Origin: Limnomonas spitsbergensis
Taxonomy: Eukaryota; Chlorophyta; Chlorophyceae; Chlamydomonadales
Direction: 5' to 3'
Assembly: GCA_037349105.1 (NCBI GenBank)
Contig: JAYJMM010000034.1
Coordinates: 3,410,001 to 3,474,000 of the forward strand
DNA length: 64,000 nucleotides
The notes beneath the pieces were generated by a model, which had not been told where the DNA came from, made no database searches, and worked only from the letters and a program-made list of their open reading frames with translations. The position numbers were made by a program, and so were the translations under genes. The first letter of the stretch is position 1. Each line of letters begins with the position of its first letter. This document shows positions 22,644-33,407 of this stretch, one piece after another.

Positions 22644-24312
22644 GGGGGAGGATAAGGACGTAACCGAGTGTATTTTTTATGGCATGCCCGAGGCCTGACA
22701 TGCGCTGGATCTAGACGGGTCATCCGAATTACTCCTTCTTTACTCAGGGCTGCCGTTTAGCAGTTAAATTGCAATGTAGGCCAACTGGAACGTCATGCCT
22801 CCGCCCACTTTTTCACCCATGACGAAGTAGCGAGTCAGAGCCAGTCAGACATGACCCATGCAGTGACGTCAGGGGGTGAGTGCAGGACTGCAGGTTTGAA
22901 ATGTTTAATGGAACGACATCTAGGAGGAAGTAAGCCTGAGAATGTTATGAACAAATGCCTGATAAAAAAGCCTGGCTGCTCGCCTTATTAATGCTGGATG
23001 AGGGGACACCTGACCCTCGATGTAAGTCATGTAATGTGCTATCATGCCAGCTGCCTGCATGGCGGATGGTCCGTCGAACCATGAGAGAAACCCGTTCAAA
23101 GCTTCACTTGCCGGGCCAGTATCCAAAGCGCATCCTAAGGGATAATAACTCTAACATGCTTCCCAGCGGAATTTGAGGGGATGATGGCTTTGCTACTGCT
23201 CGTCTACGTGCCAAGCAATCATTTGTTCCAGTGGCTTACGTAATTGGATAGCCCACCATCCATACAATCTAGGGTTAAGAGACTCGGGAAAGAGGCTTAG
23301 GGTTAAGAGTTTGAGCCCCCCCATAAAAATGCTTAGTTCTGTGAGTGTCGAAATGCTTGTTTGGGAGCAGGTGCAACAGCATGGGCATTTTCATGAGCTA
23401 ATTGGCATGGACTGTATACAATTTTGCGAGATATACTGTCATCCCTTTCCTTCACAGGCATTTGTGGCTGTGTACAAAGACTTTGAGAGCAGAAGTCTGA
23501 CTGTTGCTGACTTCAGCATTTCCCATCATGCGGCAGTGAGTACCGGTAGGGGCGAGTACTGCCCCTTCTTTCGTCTTGAAGCCTAGAGTATAACCGGATA
23601 GTGTTCGCGCACTTCTACTTTGCATATTGTATGGGAATCACCGCGCAGAGAAAATATACATTACTCCGCGCCGCGCAGGGGCAAAATTCTGAAAAGTCAC
23701 ATTGTTTTCCCAGCAGCGCAGCTGCCATTTTCACTGGGTTTTGACTGGATTTCTGAGTCCGTGCACCCTGCCCGTGACTGACTGGTCCGCGCAGATGGTT
23801 TTTAAATTAATTGAAACCGCGCAGCTGGCCCGTGCACCCTCAAAAATAATGTATGTATAGTGGGGTCAAACCGGTTCTATATAAACAAGTTTGATTAAGT
23901 GCAGAAACATGCTCAGGCTCAGAAATATACATCACGTACCGGTACCCACTCATGCAAACATAGGGCACAAAATTGTGGACACAATTCAAAAACGTTTTTT
24001 GTCCGAATCATATGAGGACAGGAAAAATAACAGGAAATAAGAATGGTATTCAATCCTGTGCTTTTACTCCAATCAGGTGCCCAGTGCATTTGAACTGGCT
24101 GCTACACCTGTGGAAAAAAGCTTATGAACTCAGAAATGTTCCAGGAGAGGCTGAATGTCACATGCTGGGGCAGCATGCACCGGCACCCAAAGTCCGACAT
24201 CAGGTATTATATACAATTTGAGTGGATTCATGTGTTTCAGGGTGCGGCTTTGTTTGTAACAGCCCATGGTTGTAGGCTTGATAAATGCTCTCCCAAGCAG
24301 CTGCTGAACTGG
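22644..24312. other. Intergenic stretch without recognised gene
   Basis: Lies between the 5' end of the synthetase gene and the 3' end of the expansin-like gene, both on the minus strand. It holds AT-rich text around 23590-23980 with repeated CCGCGCAG words, resembling the stretch at 37590-37650. The short open frames here show no family features. Confidence 0.6.
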
Positions 24313-26296
24313 CTATCTCCAGATCTTTACTTGCGCCATGGAAATGCATTGACCTAGGCTCATAGATTCGGTTGAGCCATCTTGGTACACGACGTCGATA
24401 GGTGCATTTTGGTTGAATAAGCCTCCGCTGCTGAAGTCATAGTACCCCGAAGAGGGACCATTAGGGCTGCCCGTAACACCCGCTAGATTCAGGTACTGGA
24501 TTTTCTTGCCGCCCGTGTTGAAGACACCTACGCTCTTGTAGTAAATGGAACTGCCTGCTATGGAGTCCGGGCGCATGGCGCACTTTGAAGCGGACCCCCC
24601 CATGGGCCGGGTAGAGGACAGGGTGATTCTACAGTCAACGATGCCCGGCGACTTGTTCCCCGTCGCCAAGTTCCATGTTGGGGTGATCATGTCGACCCCG
24701 CATGTCCCGGATCCAATATCACACGAGCTGGCGATGATGGCCTCGACGTCGCCCCCGCCGCAGTTGATCCTCAGCACCTGGCCACACATGTTGTGAGCGC
24801 CGATATCGCCGATGTTGGCGCGGATGGCACTCAAATCGCCCAGTGCAACAGCTTGATTGATAGTGTATGATATATCCGGCAAAGAGCAACCGCCGACATC
24901 AGTCTGAGCACCCCACCACGTCCCCCTGACGCCAGACAGGGTTGGACCTGTGCTTGGCGTAGGACTGGGTGCCTGAACTGGGCTAGTGCTGGGCCAGGGA
25001 GTTGGACCTGTGAGTTGGAATTGAAATGTGCAACTTCAGACTTGAGCTCCAGTGATGTACGTATGTGAGCTCCTGATAATTGCCTTCCTTTATAAACTGC
25101 TTTGATCTGCCCTTGCAGGAATACATGAGGGTCTAACTAAATACGGGTACCAGATGAAACTATGGTCTTGATTACTGGCACTCACCTGGAGCACTCGTCA
25201 TGATTCCGCAAACGGCCCCAGCGGGTCTCCCAGTTATGGCCTGATTGGCAGCTATGCTGGGCAGGCTCTTGAGGTAGCAGGTGCCATCGTGCCAGGCGAA
25301 ATGAGTGCAAGCTGTACCAGCGGCAGCACAGGTGTTGGCACACTGTTCTCCACTAACTTGCACATTCTTCAGGTCGTTGCCAATGAAGTCGCAGCCGAGG
25401 GCCCAGCGGCAGTTGCTCTCCTGGTGCCAGTTCAATGAGGTTGGACCTGAGCAAGGGGCGTGGGATTAGAAAATGATGGTGTGGCACTTTGGCCATATGC
25501 GGTAATAACTAGTCTGCATTGCCTTATTGGGCGACTATAGACACTTATGCCTGAAATTAGTGCACACCATGCAGCCAGATTTGTTCTGATTCCACGTTTT
25601 ACTAAGATATTGCAGTGGACATCAGCAGCAAGGTATGCCTAAAATCCAGGGAACGTATCATCTCTGGGTGCCAGCAGTGAAATTAAAAATCCTGGTTTCA
25701 GGCTGCATCATCCCATTCCGTGATAAATTCACCTAAAGCAAAAGAAGGGATCATTACACCGCAGACAGCAGAGGCTGACTTTCCATTGACTGCTTGGTTG
25801 ACGGTGATGCTGACAAGGCTCTTCAGGTAGCAAGTGCCATCAGACCAGGAGAAATGAGTGCAAGCTGTCCCAGCGGCGGCACAGGTGTTGGCACACTGCT
25901 CTCCTGCTACTTTCACTGCCTTCAGATCATAGCCACTGAAATCGCAGCCCATGGCCCAGCGACAGTTGCTAGCCTGATTCCAGGCATAACCTGTAAAACG
26001 TGCATCGGACAGGTGAAGGCAAGCAAGGAAGTTATAAGGGAGCGTGCAGGGAAATGATTGATGATTTAAGAGCAGGCATGCGCAGGAATGTTTGAACTGC
26101 GAGCAAAATCCTAGATACAAAGTTTGAATTTAAATACTGACACGACCTCAGGACACGACGACGTTGTTCGTCTACCCCAGTTCCGTAATAAGCTATTTAG
26201 TACATTAAGCATGTACTCACCGTGAACCTTTGTCACCAGGTGCAGCCAAAGTGCTCCCACGACTAATAATGCTGACGAGGCTGATTTGAAACGCAT
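24313..26296 (-). CDS. Secreted protein with two PAN/Apple modules and an expansin-like (DPBB) domain
   Basis: Exons 26296-26221, 25990-25733, 25446-25186 and 25007-24313; all introns are GT-AG, phase 1 throughout, giving 429 residues. Residues 1-25 are a signal peptide (MRFKSASSALLVVGALWL...). Exons 2 and 3 each encode a PAN/Apple-like module of about 85 residues with matching cysteines (GCDF, EQCANTC, GTACTHF, GTCYLKS, AVCG). Exon 4 begins with a Pro/Ser/Thr linker (GPTPWPSTSPVQ), then a GTWWGAQTDVGGC start, a double-psi beta-barrel segment (CGQVLRINCGG, SCDIGSGTCGVDM, IVDCRI) and a C-terminal beta-rich part (IYYKSVGVFN...). Proteins of this plan act on cell-wall polysaccharides without hydrolysis; that role is inferred. 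A partial paralog lies at 4.75-6.43 kb. Exon 2 and exon 3 look like a tandem exon duplication. Confidence 0.85.
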
Positions 26297-27714
26297 CTTC
26301 GCGCGGAAGTGTGCAGCTTTTCGTCGCCGTAGGCTTGATCTCTGAGTGCAGTAAACAATGCGAATAGCCGATAATGATCAGGCGGTGTATGACTGAACAG
26401 CTCGAATGCCGGTAACAGATGGCGATGGTCTGTGTTTTATGCCAGGTTCCACCTGCTGTGTCATGCATGCAGCCGTACACGAGCTGGTAGGCAAGATATG
26501 AAGATATCACATGACGCCTCCTCTGTGCTATAATCTGGACCACGATCCGGTTATCGGGTTGAATCCTTCTTCACGCAGGGCTGTTGTTTCAATGTATCAC
26601 GTCGACCACGTACCGTAATTCCGCCGTAATTCCTGCATCTCCTTGTCCTGCAACCTTGAAGAAGCCAGCAGCCAAGATACCTGCTAGATGCCGACACCGG
26701 TTGTCAGGATCCAGGAACTTATTCAGAGGAAAGGACCCAAGCTAAGTAGGCGTGCCAATGACAAATGCTGTATGTCTAACCGGCACTTGCATCAATGAAA
26801 ACATGTTGTGACATGCATGCAGCCAGGGGGATCCCCAACATACCGTATTTGATTGATGCAAGATCTGAGTTTGTTGGGGTTTTATCCAGGAGTGTGGTAA
26901 TATAATATAGATATATAATATTCTGTGAGGCAAACCAACGGCTGAATCAGGTATCTCCTTGCCTGCTTGCCTCAAGATTTCAGGTAAGGGTGAGGTACCT
27001 CTACATGTACCGATTGTGTGCAGTTGTGTCATGCCGGCTGCTTGAGTGCAAGGCCCATCAGCTAGTAGACCATCAGGTATCCCCAGAGGAACTGCCCGCT
27101 CAAGGCTTCTATAGCCTCACCGTCTTGCAGTACATCTGCTTGTCCACCAATGGGACGAAATCATGTGAACCAGTATGCACCTCAACTGCACACAGTGCGC
27201 AGCAAAACTTGCCAGGAATTGTAGGTGGCGTTTTTAGTTGCTGCTGCTTATCTATCTACCAAGGTTGGGTGCCAAGCAAGCTATGGTTCCACTGCTTGAG
27301 TGCTTGGCTTTGGCCCTCTGGGGTAGCCCCTCAATCCATCCTACCAGTATTTTGTTTCATGTTCAACTGCTTGCTTGGGAGCAGGCGTAGGTCCTATCCG
27401 TCTCGGGCAAGCTGGTATGCGCTGAAGATTTAATTGTTTTCAAATATGCTGTCATCCTTTTCCGTCACAACCCTTCCTGACTGTCATAAACAGAAATCTT
27501 TGGGTGCTCCAAGCTTTTGATGGAGAGCATCAGTCCTGCCACACACTTGAGTACTTCACGCCATGCAGCAGTGAGTAGCAGGGTTTACGATCGTCTCTAG
27601 AGCTTGCACTCTGAACCTCGGGCAGTGGCCATTATGCAGTGCCCACCACCTGTGCATGCCTGGGTTACCCGCCCGGTGCGGAAATACGGTATGGGATCTG
27701 GGCCCAAACTGTCG
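26297..27714. other. Intergenic stretch, divergent promoters expected
   Basis: Upstream of the expansin-like gene (minus) and far upstream of the beta-trefoil gene (plus). It contains an AT-rich block at 26897-26925. An open segment at about 27080-27180 (ELPAQGFYSLTVLQ) might be an exon, but no family or reliable splice frame was found. Confidence 0.4.
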
Positions 27715-28171
27715 CACTCAGGGACAGGGCGGAGGCGGGGTTGGAGAGTGGAGGTGAAGGCTGGCAGACAGGGACAGGGCGGAGGCGGGGTTGGAGACTG
27801 GAGAGCATGGGTGAAAGCTGGCAGACAGGGACAAGACAGGGCGTGTAGGTAGCGGATTTGTAGAGAAGAGGTGAAGGCTGGCAGACAGGGACAGGTCAGG
27901 GCAGGTTGGAGAGCAGGGGCTCAGGCTGGCAGACATGGGCATGACAGGATAGGTTGTGAGCTGGTTGGGAGAGCAGGGGTGAAGGCTGTCGGGCAGGGAC
28001 AAGTCAGGCCAGGCGGGATGAGGGGTCGGACAGCATGGGTGAAGGCTGGGTGGGAGCGGGGTTGGAGAGCATGGGACATGGCAGGGCTGGGTGGGAGCGG
28101 GGTTGGAGAGCATGGGTAAAGGCAGGCAGACGGAAAAGTCGGGGCAGATTGGTAGCGGGTTGGAAGAGCAA
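27715..28171. repeat. Minisatellite, unit about 55-60 bp, left part
   Basis: Repeated words GGTTGGAGAGCAGGGGTGAAG, GCTGGCAGACAGGGACAGG and TCAGGGCAGG in varying order. The same array resumes at 29350 after the LINE fragment. Confidence 0.85.
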
Positions 28172-29349
28172 GGGTCAATGACGTTACACCTCTGGGCCAT
28201 GCTCAAAAAAAGGCTCGGCCCTGTGGGCGCCTAACTGAAGAGCTGGGAGGAAATAAGGGGGAAAACATAGAAGGGGGCAGGACAAACGAAAGGAGGAAAA
28301 AGTGGGAAATAAAGTGAAGGGACAAAACATAAGGCTGGATAAAAACAAAATACAAAGGAAGTTCCAATCTCTGAAAAAGTGTACACCTCAACGATTTCTA
28401 CCACGTCGTCCATAAAGGCCAGGGCATCCCACCCAAGCCTTCCCCGGTACAACTCTAAAAAGTCTCTAGCACCGTTCGGAGGACCTGCCCATCCCCGCTC
28501 TCTAAGTTGATCCTGCATGCTGGGGCATTGAAACCAAGCATGCAGCTCGTCCTCCACATGGTTGCCGTCTCCCCTAGCCCAATATCGCAGGCAGCACCGT
28601 CTGTCACGTTGCTGGCGACTGCGCCGTCCTCTACTGTCAGCCGTGCTGACGGCGCCGAGCCGCAGCCTTCAAGTTCGTGCGCACGCAAGCACACTCCTTT
28701 CGGCTGGTGTGGCCCCGGGCTTGCGCCAGCACGGCGCCCGCCGAAGACTGAAACCAGGTGCGGTAGGCAGCCGCAGACCTGTGTTCAGTGGCAGGATCTG
28801 TGGGGTCCCCTCTGCAAGCTGCATCCAGCTGCGCCCGCTCGTATGCTGCATCAACTAGCGCTAGCGCCTCTCTGACAGGCAGCGACTGTAGGTCAGTTGC
28901 TGTTTGACGCAGCTTGGGATCCGCTGATCCCAGCTCCAGCTCCAGCATGGCACCTAGCAAATGACTGCAGTACTGCACCAATTGCGCCCTCCGATGCCCT
29001 GCCTGACAGCGAGCTGCATGTCAGCCGCCCTGGCTGTCGCCATGAGTGGGCTGTCTTGTTGTGCTGCTGGTGCAACTGCTACGTTGTAGAAGCAGAAGTA
29101 CATGCTGCCACCAAGTTCGCTGTAACGGCTGTTCTTATCTGCAGCTCCCTCATGACCCCCCAACTGGCAGCGGACGGAGGTAGCCTTGCCGCATGGCGCA
29201 AATGCTGGAGGTAGCTGGACTGCATCTTGCTCATGAGGCAATGTCGCGGCCTAAGGTGATCGGTGGACCACACCACATCACCGTAGTTGGCCGCAGGTGC
29301 TGCATAGACAGACGCTAAACGGATGTGTGTAGGCAGATGATGCATGAGC
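28172..29349 (-). mobile_element. 5'-truncated non-LTR retrotransposon (LINE) inserted in the minisatellite
   Basis: Read on the minus strand, 29345-28230 encodes the C-terminal part of a LINE polyprotein, broken between frames: a segment with SKMQSSYLQHLRHAARLPPS, then a middle segment, then HAWFQCPSMQDQLRERG and WDALAFMDD near the end. These layouts are typical of the region after the reverse transcriptase in algal LINEs. A 3' untranslated part and the terminus GGCCCAGAGGTGTAACGTCA + TTGACC (28172 side) follow. Both sides are the same minisatellite, so the insertion is later than the array. Target duplication cannot be read because of the repeats. Degenerate and not functional. Confidence 0.75.
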
Positions 29350-30040
29350 GGGGTTGGGGTGCAGGGATTGGGGTGCAGGGGTGAAGGCTGGCAGACATGG
29401 ACCGGTCAGGGCAGGGTTGAAGCGGGGTTGGAGAGCATGGGTGAAGGCTGGCAGACAAGGAAAGGGCAGGACAGGCCAGGAGCGGGGTTGGAGAGCAGGG
29501 GTTAGGGCTGACAGACATGGACTGGTAAAGGCTGGGTTGTAGCGGGTTAGGAGAGCAAAGGTGAAGGCCGGCAGATAGGGACAGGCCATGGCTTGGTGGA
29601 AGAGCAGGGGTGAAGGCCGGCAGGCACGGACCGGTCAGGACGTGGCAGCAGCGGGGTTTAAGGGCAGGGGTGAAGGCTGGCAGACATGGACAGGTCAGGG
29701 CAGGTTGGTAGAAGGTTTGAGGAAGAAGGGTGAAGGCTGGCAAACATGGACATGTCTGGGCTGGGCGGAGGCGGGTTTGGAGAGCAGGGGTCATGGCTGT
29801 CGGAAAGGGACATGCCAGTACAGGTTGGAAGCGTGGCTGAAGAGCATGAATAAAGGCTGCCAGACAGGTACAGGTACGGGCATGGCGGAAGCAAGGTTTG
29901 AGGGCAAGGGTGAACGCTGGTAGAAAGGGACTTGTCTGGGCATGGTGGAAGCGGGGTTGGAGAGCGGTGGTGAAGGTTGGCAGACGCGGACATGCAAGGG
30001 CTGGGCGGTAGCGGGGATGGAGAGTAGGGGTTACTGCCCC
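29350..30040. repeat. Minisatellite, unit about 57 bp, right part
   Basis: About 12 units with GGTGAAGGCTGGCAGACATGG, ACAGGTCAGGGCAGG and GGAGCGGGGTTGGAGAGCAG. It continues the array left of the LINE and ends about 70 bp before the first visible exon of the beta-trefoil gene. Confidence 0.88.
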
Positions 30041-30110
30041 CATGACTCCTGCCCCCCCGCCTCCTGCCTCCCTGACTCCTCCCCGCCTGACACCTGCCTC
30101 CTGCCATCAG

Positions 30111-33100
30111 GTCCCGTGTTGTTCACCATCAAGAGCCAGAGCCCGGGCAGCCCCCTCTGCCTGCGCGCCACCTCCCCCTACTCCAACAGCGAGCCCGTGG
30201 TCTTCTCGCTGGAGTGCTCCGACGTTGGGGCTCTGTGGACATATGACTTGATCACTCAGGTGACTAGATTGATGCACTGACCATCTATACCACACGACCA
30301 CACTTGTGACTTGGTCCTTGTTACAAATTTATTGCAAGCACCCAAAGCCTTTTCCTCTGTATCTCCGTGTTGGGTGTTTTGGGTTATCTATGGGTTCTTG
30401 TTGCTGTTTTCCCCCTGGTTTGCTCTGCATGGCCCTTTCGAAAAATGCCGAGGGTGGATGCATTTGTTTTTGCCTTGTTTTAAGAGAGGCTGAGCAGAGC
30501 GAGCCCCAGGGGGGAACCAGCCTAGTTTAGGGGTTAAGGGTTTAGGGTTCAGCGACGGTTTAGGGCAAAGCAAACCCCAGGGGGGGGTACCAGCCTGGTT
30601 TAGGGTTTAGGTTTCATCGATGTGTCTGTGTTAAAGGACCCCCCTGCCCCCCCTCTTCGGAAGGGGCCCTCTCCCTGTTGGGACCCCAAAGCGGGCGCTT
30701 GGACGCGCTTCTTCTTATTGTGTCTGTCTTTGTCGCATCAGGCCACCTTTGGATTGCCGATCGGCAGCGGCCACTGACAACATTGCTTTACCAAACTGGA
30801 CTGTTGGTGCATCAAGCAACAGGGCTTGCTGCACCAAGTCGAGCCCTACCGGCTGTAGGCTGGGTTGTTCTTGATGTTTCTGTGTTTATACCCCCCTAAA
30901 GTGATCACTGGCCAACGCCACGTGATGTTCAAAAATACGGGAACACCAAAACTGAAGCTTCCGCTTTCATTCAAACTGCGGCCCCACCACCAGATCTTGT
31001 CCAGATCTACAGTCTACACGCAAGTGCACATCAGACCTGGTCGAATTGTCTATCTGTTTCAATCTCAACCGCGGCCCCTCCGCCGAATCTGAGCCTCCAC
31101 TGGATCAAACTGACGCCTCCGCTTTAATCCAAACTGCGGCCCCTCCGCCAGATCTTGACGAACGTCGGCTCCGGCATGTGCCTGTCCGCCGCCGGTTCCT
31201 ATGATGGCGCGCCTGTCACGCTGTCCTCATCCAACTGCGCCGCCCAGACCGCCACTAACCAGGTCACGTTAAGCGTCAGCGGAATGTTGCTCTTGGCTCA
31301 GGTGATTTAAATATTTAGTTTGTGTTACAGTTGTTAGTATTTCCAAGTGTGACATGCTGCTCTTGGCCCGGGTGAATTGAATTATTTCGATGGTGTTTCC
31401 AGCTGTTTTGTTCCTGGCCACTAGGTGCCAGAGCGTGCACAGGGCTTGCTCTGTTCTTGCGGATGGGGCACTGGGGACCACTACCTTTCTAAGTATTCAA
31501 TACGTTTTCTGTTACCCGTAGATTTGATTTGCCTTCCCTCAGATATGACAAAACGATCACTTTGCATGCTGTCCTCAGGGCAAATTATCGAGCAAAACTC
31601 TTTCTGACTGGGAATTTGCGTTGACAATCGATAATTATTATATTCATCGATCCCTCGGCCCCAAACAACAGAAGCCTCCCTGCCCTCCTTGGCCCCGTTT
31701 ATTTCTTGTCCCAACTCCCTCCCTGACTCCCTCCCTCAAATGAAATCCTTAGGGCACAAATAAGAACACTTGCAGACCTTATGAAGGCAAACCAGACATA
31801 ATATTGACAGCATGACAGCAGCGGACAGCAACAGCCCGGGGCCCCAGACACCAGTAAGTCTGCCGTAAATGGGTCAGGTCAAGCGGGTTTGAAATTAGCG
31901 ATCAAACAGGTTTGAAATTTAAACCTTGAACCTTGAAGCTAGCGCCTGGGGCCCCGACATCAGTAAGTCTGACGCTACAAGGTCTTGCAACTTCAAATTT
32001 GATTTTTGACCCTTGATGAAGCTTCTCTTATAATTGGAACCTGTTGCACCGATTGCTGATATTGGCCAGTCAGAACCCGGCCCTTGCAAGCGCCCCCCTC
32101 CCTGCCCCCCTCCCTGCCCCTCTCCCTGCCCCCCTCCCTGCCTCACTCCCTGCCTCACTCCCTGCCCCCCTCCCTGCCCCCCTCCCTGCCCCCCTCCCTG
32201 CCCCCCTCCCTGCCCCCCTCCCTGCCCCCCTCCCTGCCCCTCTCCCTGCCCCCTCCCTGCCTCACTCCCTGCCTCACTCCCTGCCCCCCTCCCTGCCCCC
32301 CTCCCTGCCTCCCTCCCTGCCTCTCTCCCTGCCCCCCTCCCTGCCCCCCTCCCTGCCCCCATCCCAGCCCCCTTCCCTGCCTCACTCCCTGCCTCACTCC
32401 CTGCCCCCCTCCCTGCCCCTCTCCCTGCCCCCCTCCCTGCCCCCCACCCTGCCTCCCTCCCTGCCCCCCTCCCTGCCCCTCTCCCTGCCTCCCTCCCTGC
32501 CCCCCTCCCTGCCCTTCTCCCTGCCTCCCTCCCTGCCCCCCTCCCTGCCTCACTCCCTGCCCCCCTCCCTGCCCCCACCCTGCCTCCCTCCCTGCCCTTG
32601 TCCCTGCCCCCCTCCCTGCCCCACTCAGGTAATCGCCGAAAATGTGGGGGGGAAACCATCCCCTCCTCACCTCCTCTCCCTTCCCTCCCCACCCCTTCCT
32701 TGTCCCGTCTCCCTTCCCCAGTCTTCAGCAAGGGCTACGCCTGCTTCGACAATGCCGGCATCTCCGGCGACCTCTCCGACTTCAAGCCTTTGACCTCGAC
32801 GGAGGACTGTGCGCGGATGTGCGAGACCAATTCAAACAAGTGCACGGTGTCGGTCTTCCACACGCTGAGCCAGTCGTGCCTGATGATGACCAACCGTTTG
32901 GCGAAGACTTTGACTGCACCGGCCGGTGGGCCTCCAAGTCCTCGTGCCTGCGCAAGCTGAATATGAGTTGAGGTGGGACGCACTTTTGCGTGTGGAAATT
33001 TAGGGTGCCCACCAGCGCATCAGGCGGGTCTCCCTGTAGGTGGAAAACGTGCACATCCCCAAAGAAAGGAAGGAGGTCGGGAGGTGAGAGAAGGCAACTT

Positions 33101-33407
33101 GCACGCCACCGCTTGCAAGATCACAGGCGCCACACACGCAAAATCCAGATCATCCAGAAGGCAACTCAAAACATCCCTCGAAAGCGAGTTCGGGTTAACA
33201 TTCAAATTCAACTTCAAAATCGAAGTGTATGCAGGTACATACAGGAAAATGCATGTAAGAAAGAAAGATCTCCCAACATTGCAATTATATTAAAAGCTGG
33301 AGGTTTGAATCACCCAGGTTATGACACCTGTTGTTTGTGCACCCCCTCCCCTCGTCGCAGGCTTTGGTCTCAAGGGCGGCATTAGTGGCGTTGGCAAGAA
33401 AAAGTAG
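30111..33407 (+). CDS. Beta-trefoil (ricin-B-like) plus PAN/Apple protein, 5' end missing
   Basis: Exons seen: 30111-30259 (acceptor CCATCAG, donor CAG/GTGACT) coding FTIKSQSPGSPLCLRATSP and ALWTYDLITQ; 31152-31301 coding GSGMCLSAAGSYDG...LLLAQ; 32722 to about 32966/32971 coding a PAN/Apple-like module (KGYACFDNAGISGDL, DCARMC, CTVSVF); and possibly 33361-33407, a short tail ending GKKK and stop. The first two exons join in phase 0 and look like consecutive beta-trefoil lectin-type repeats; this is a sugar-binding fold and nothing suggests a toxin. Exon 2 ends in phase 0 but the PAN exon needs phase 1, so a small exon between 31302 and 32721 is missed. In the PAN exon the last cysteine-bearing part (FDCTGRW, SSCLRK) lies in a different frame from the start, a break near 32890. 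No signal peptide exon was found upstream. Confidence 0.65.
30940..31151 (+). repeat. Copies of the 3' splice site of the 31152 exon
   Basis: The true junction is GCGGCCCCTCCGCCAG followed by ATCTTGACG. Upstream are GCGGCCCCACCACCAG then ATCTTGTCC (exon-like start about 30992) and GCGGCCCCTCCGCCGA then ATCTGAG (about 31083), plus shared GCTTCCGCTTT words. A donor copy of the same exon (GCTGCTCTTGGCCCGGGTGA) lies at about 31349-31372. Confidence 0.7.
32093..32625. repeat. 12-bp pyrimidine minisatellite (CTCCCTGCCCCC), about 44 copies
   Basis: Almost pure C/T strand over 530 bp, directly upstream of the PAN exon's acceptor, so the intron ends in a giant polypyrimidine tract. Such mirror-like homopurine/homopyrimidine DNA can form triplexes. 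Long open frames on both strands are artefacts. Confidence 0.93.

Noticed and set aside
32034..32960. 308-codon Pro/Leu/Ala-rich open frame
   Set aside because: The 12-bp minisatellite read through into the PAN exon; only the part from 32722 has coding character.
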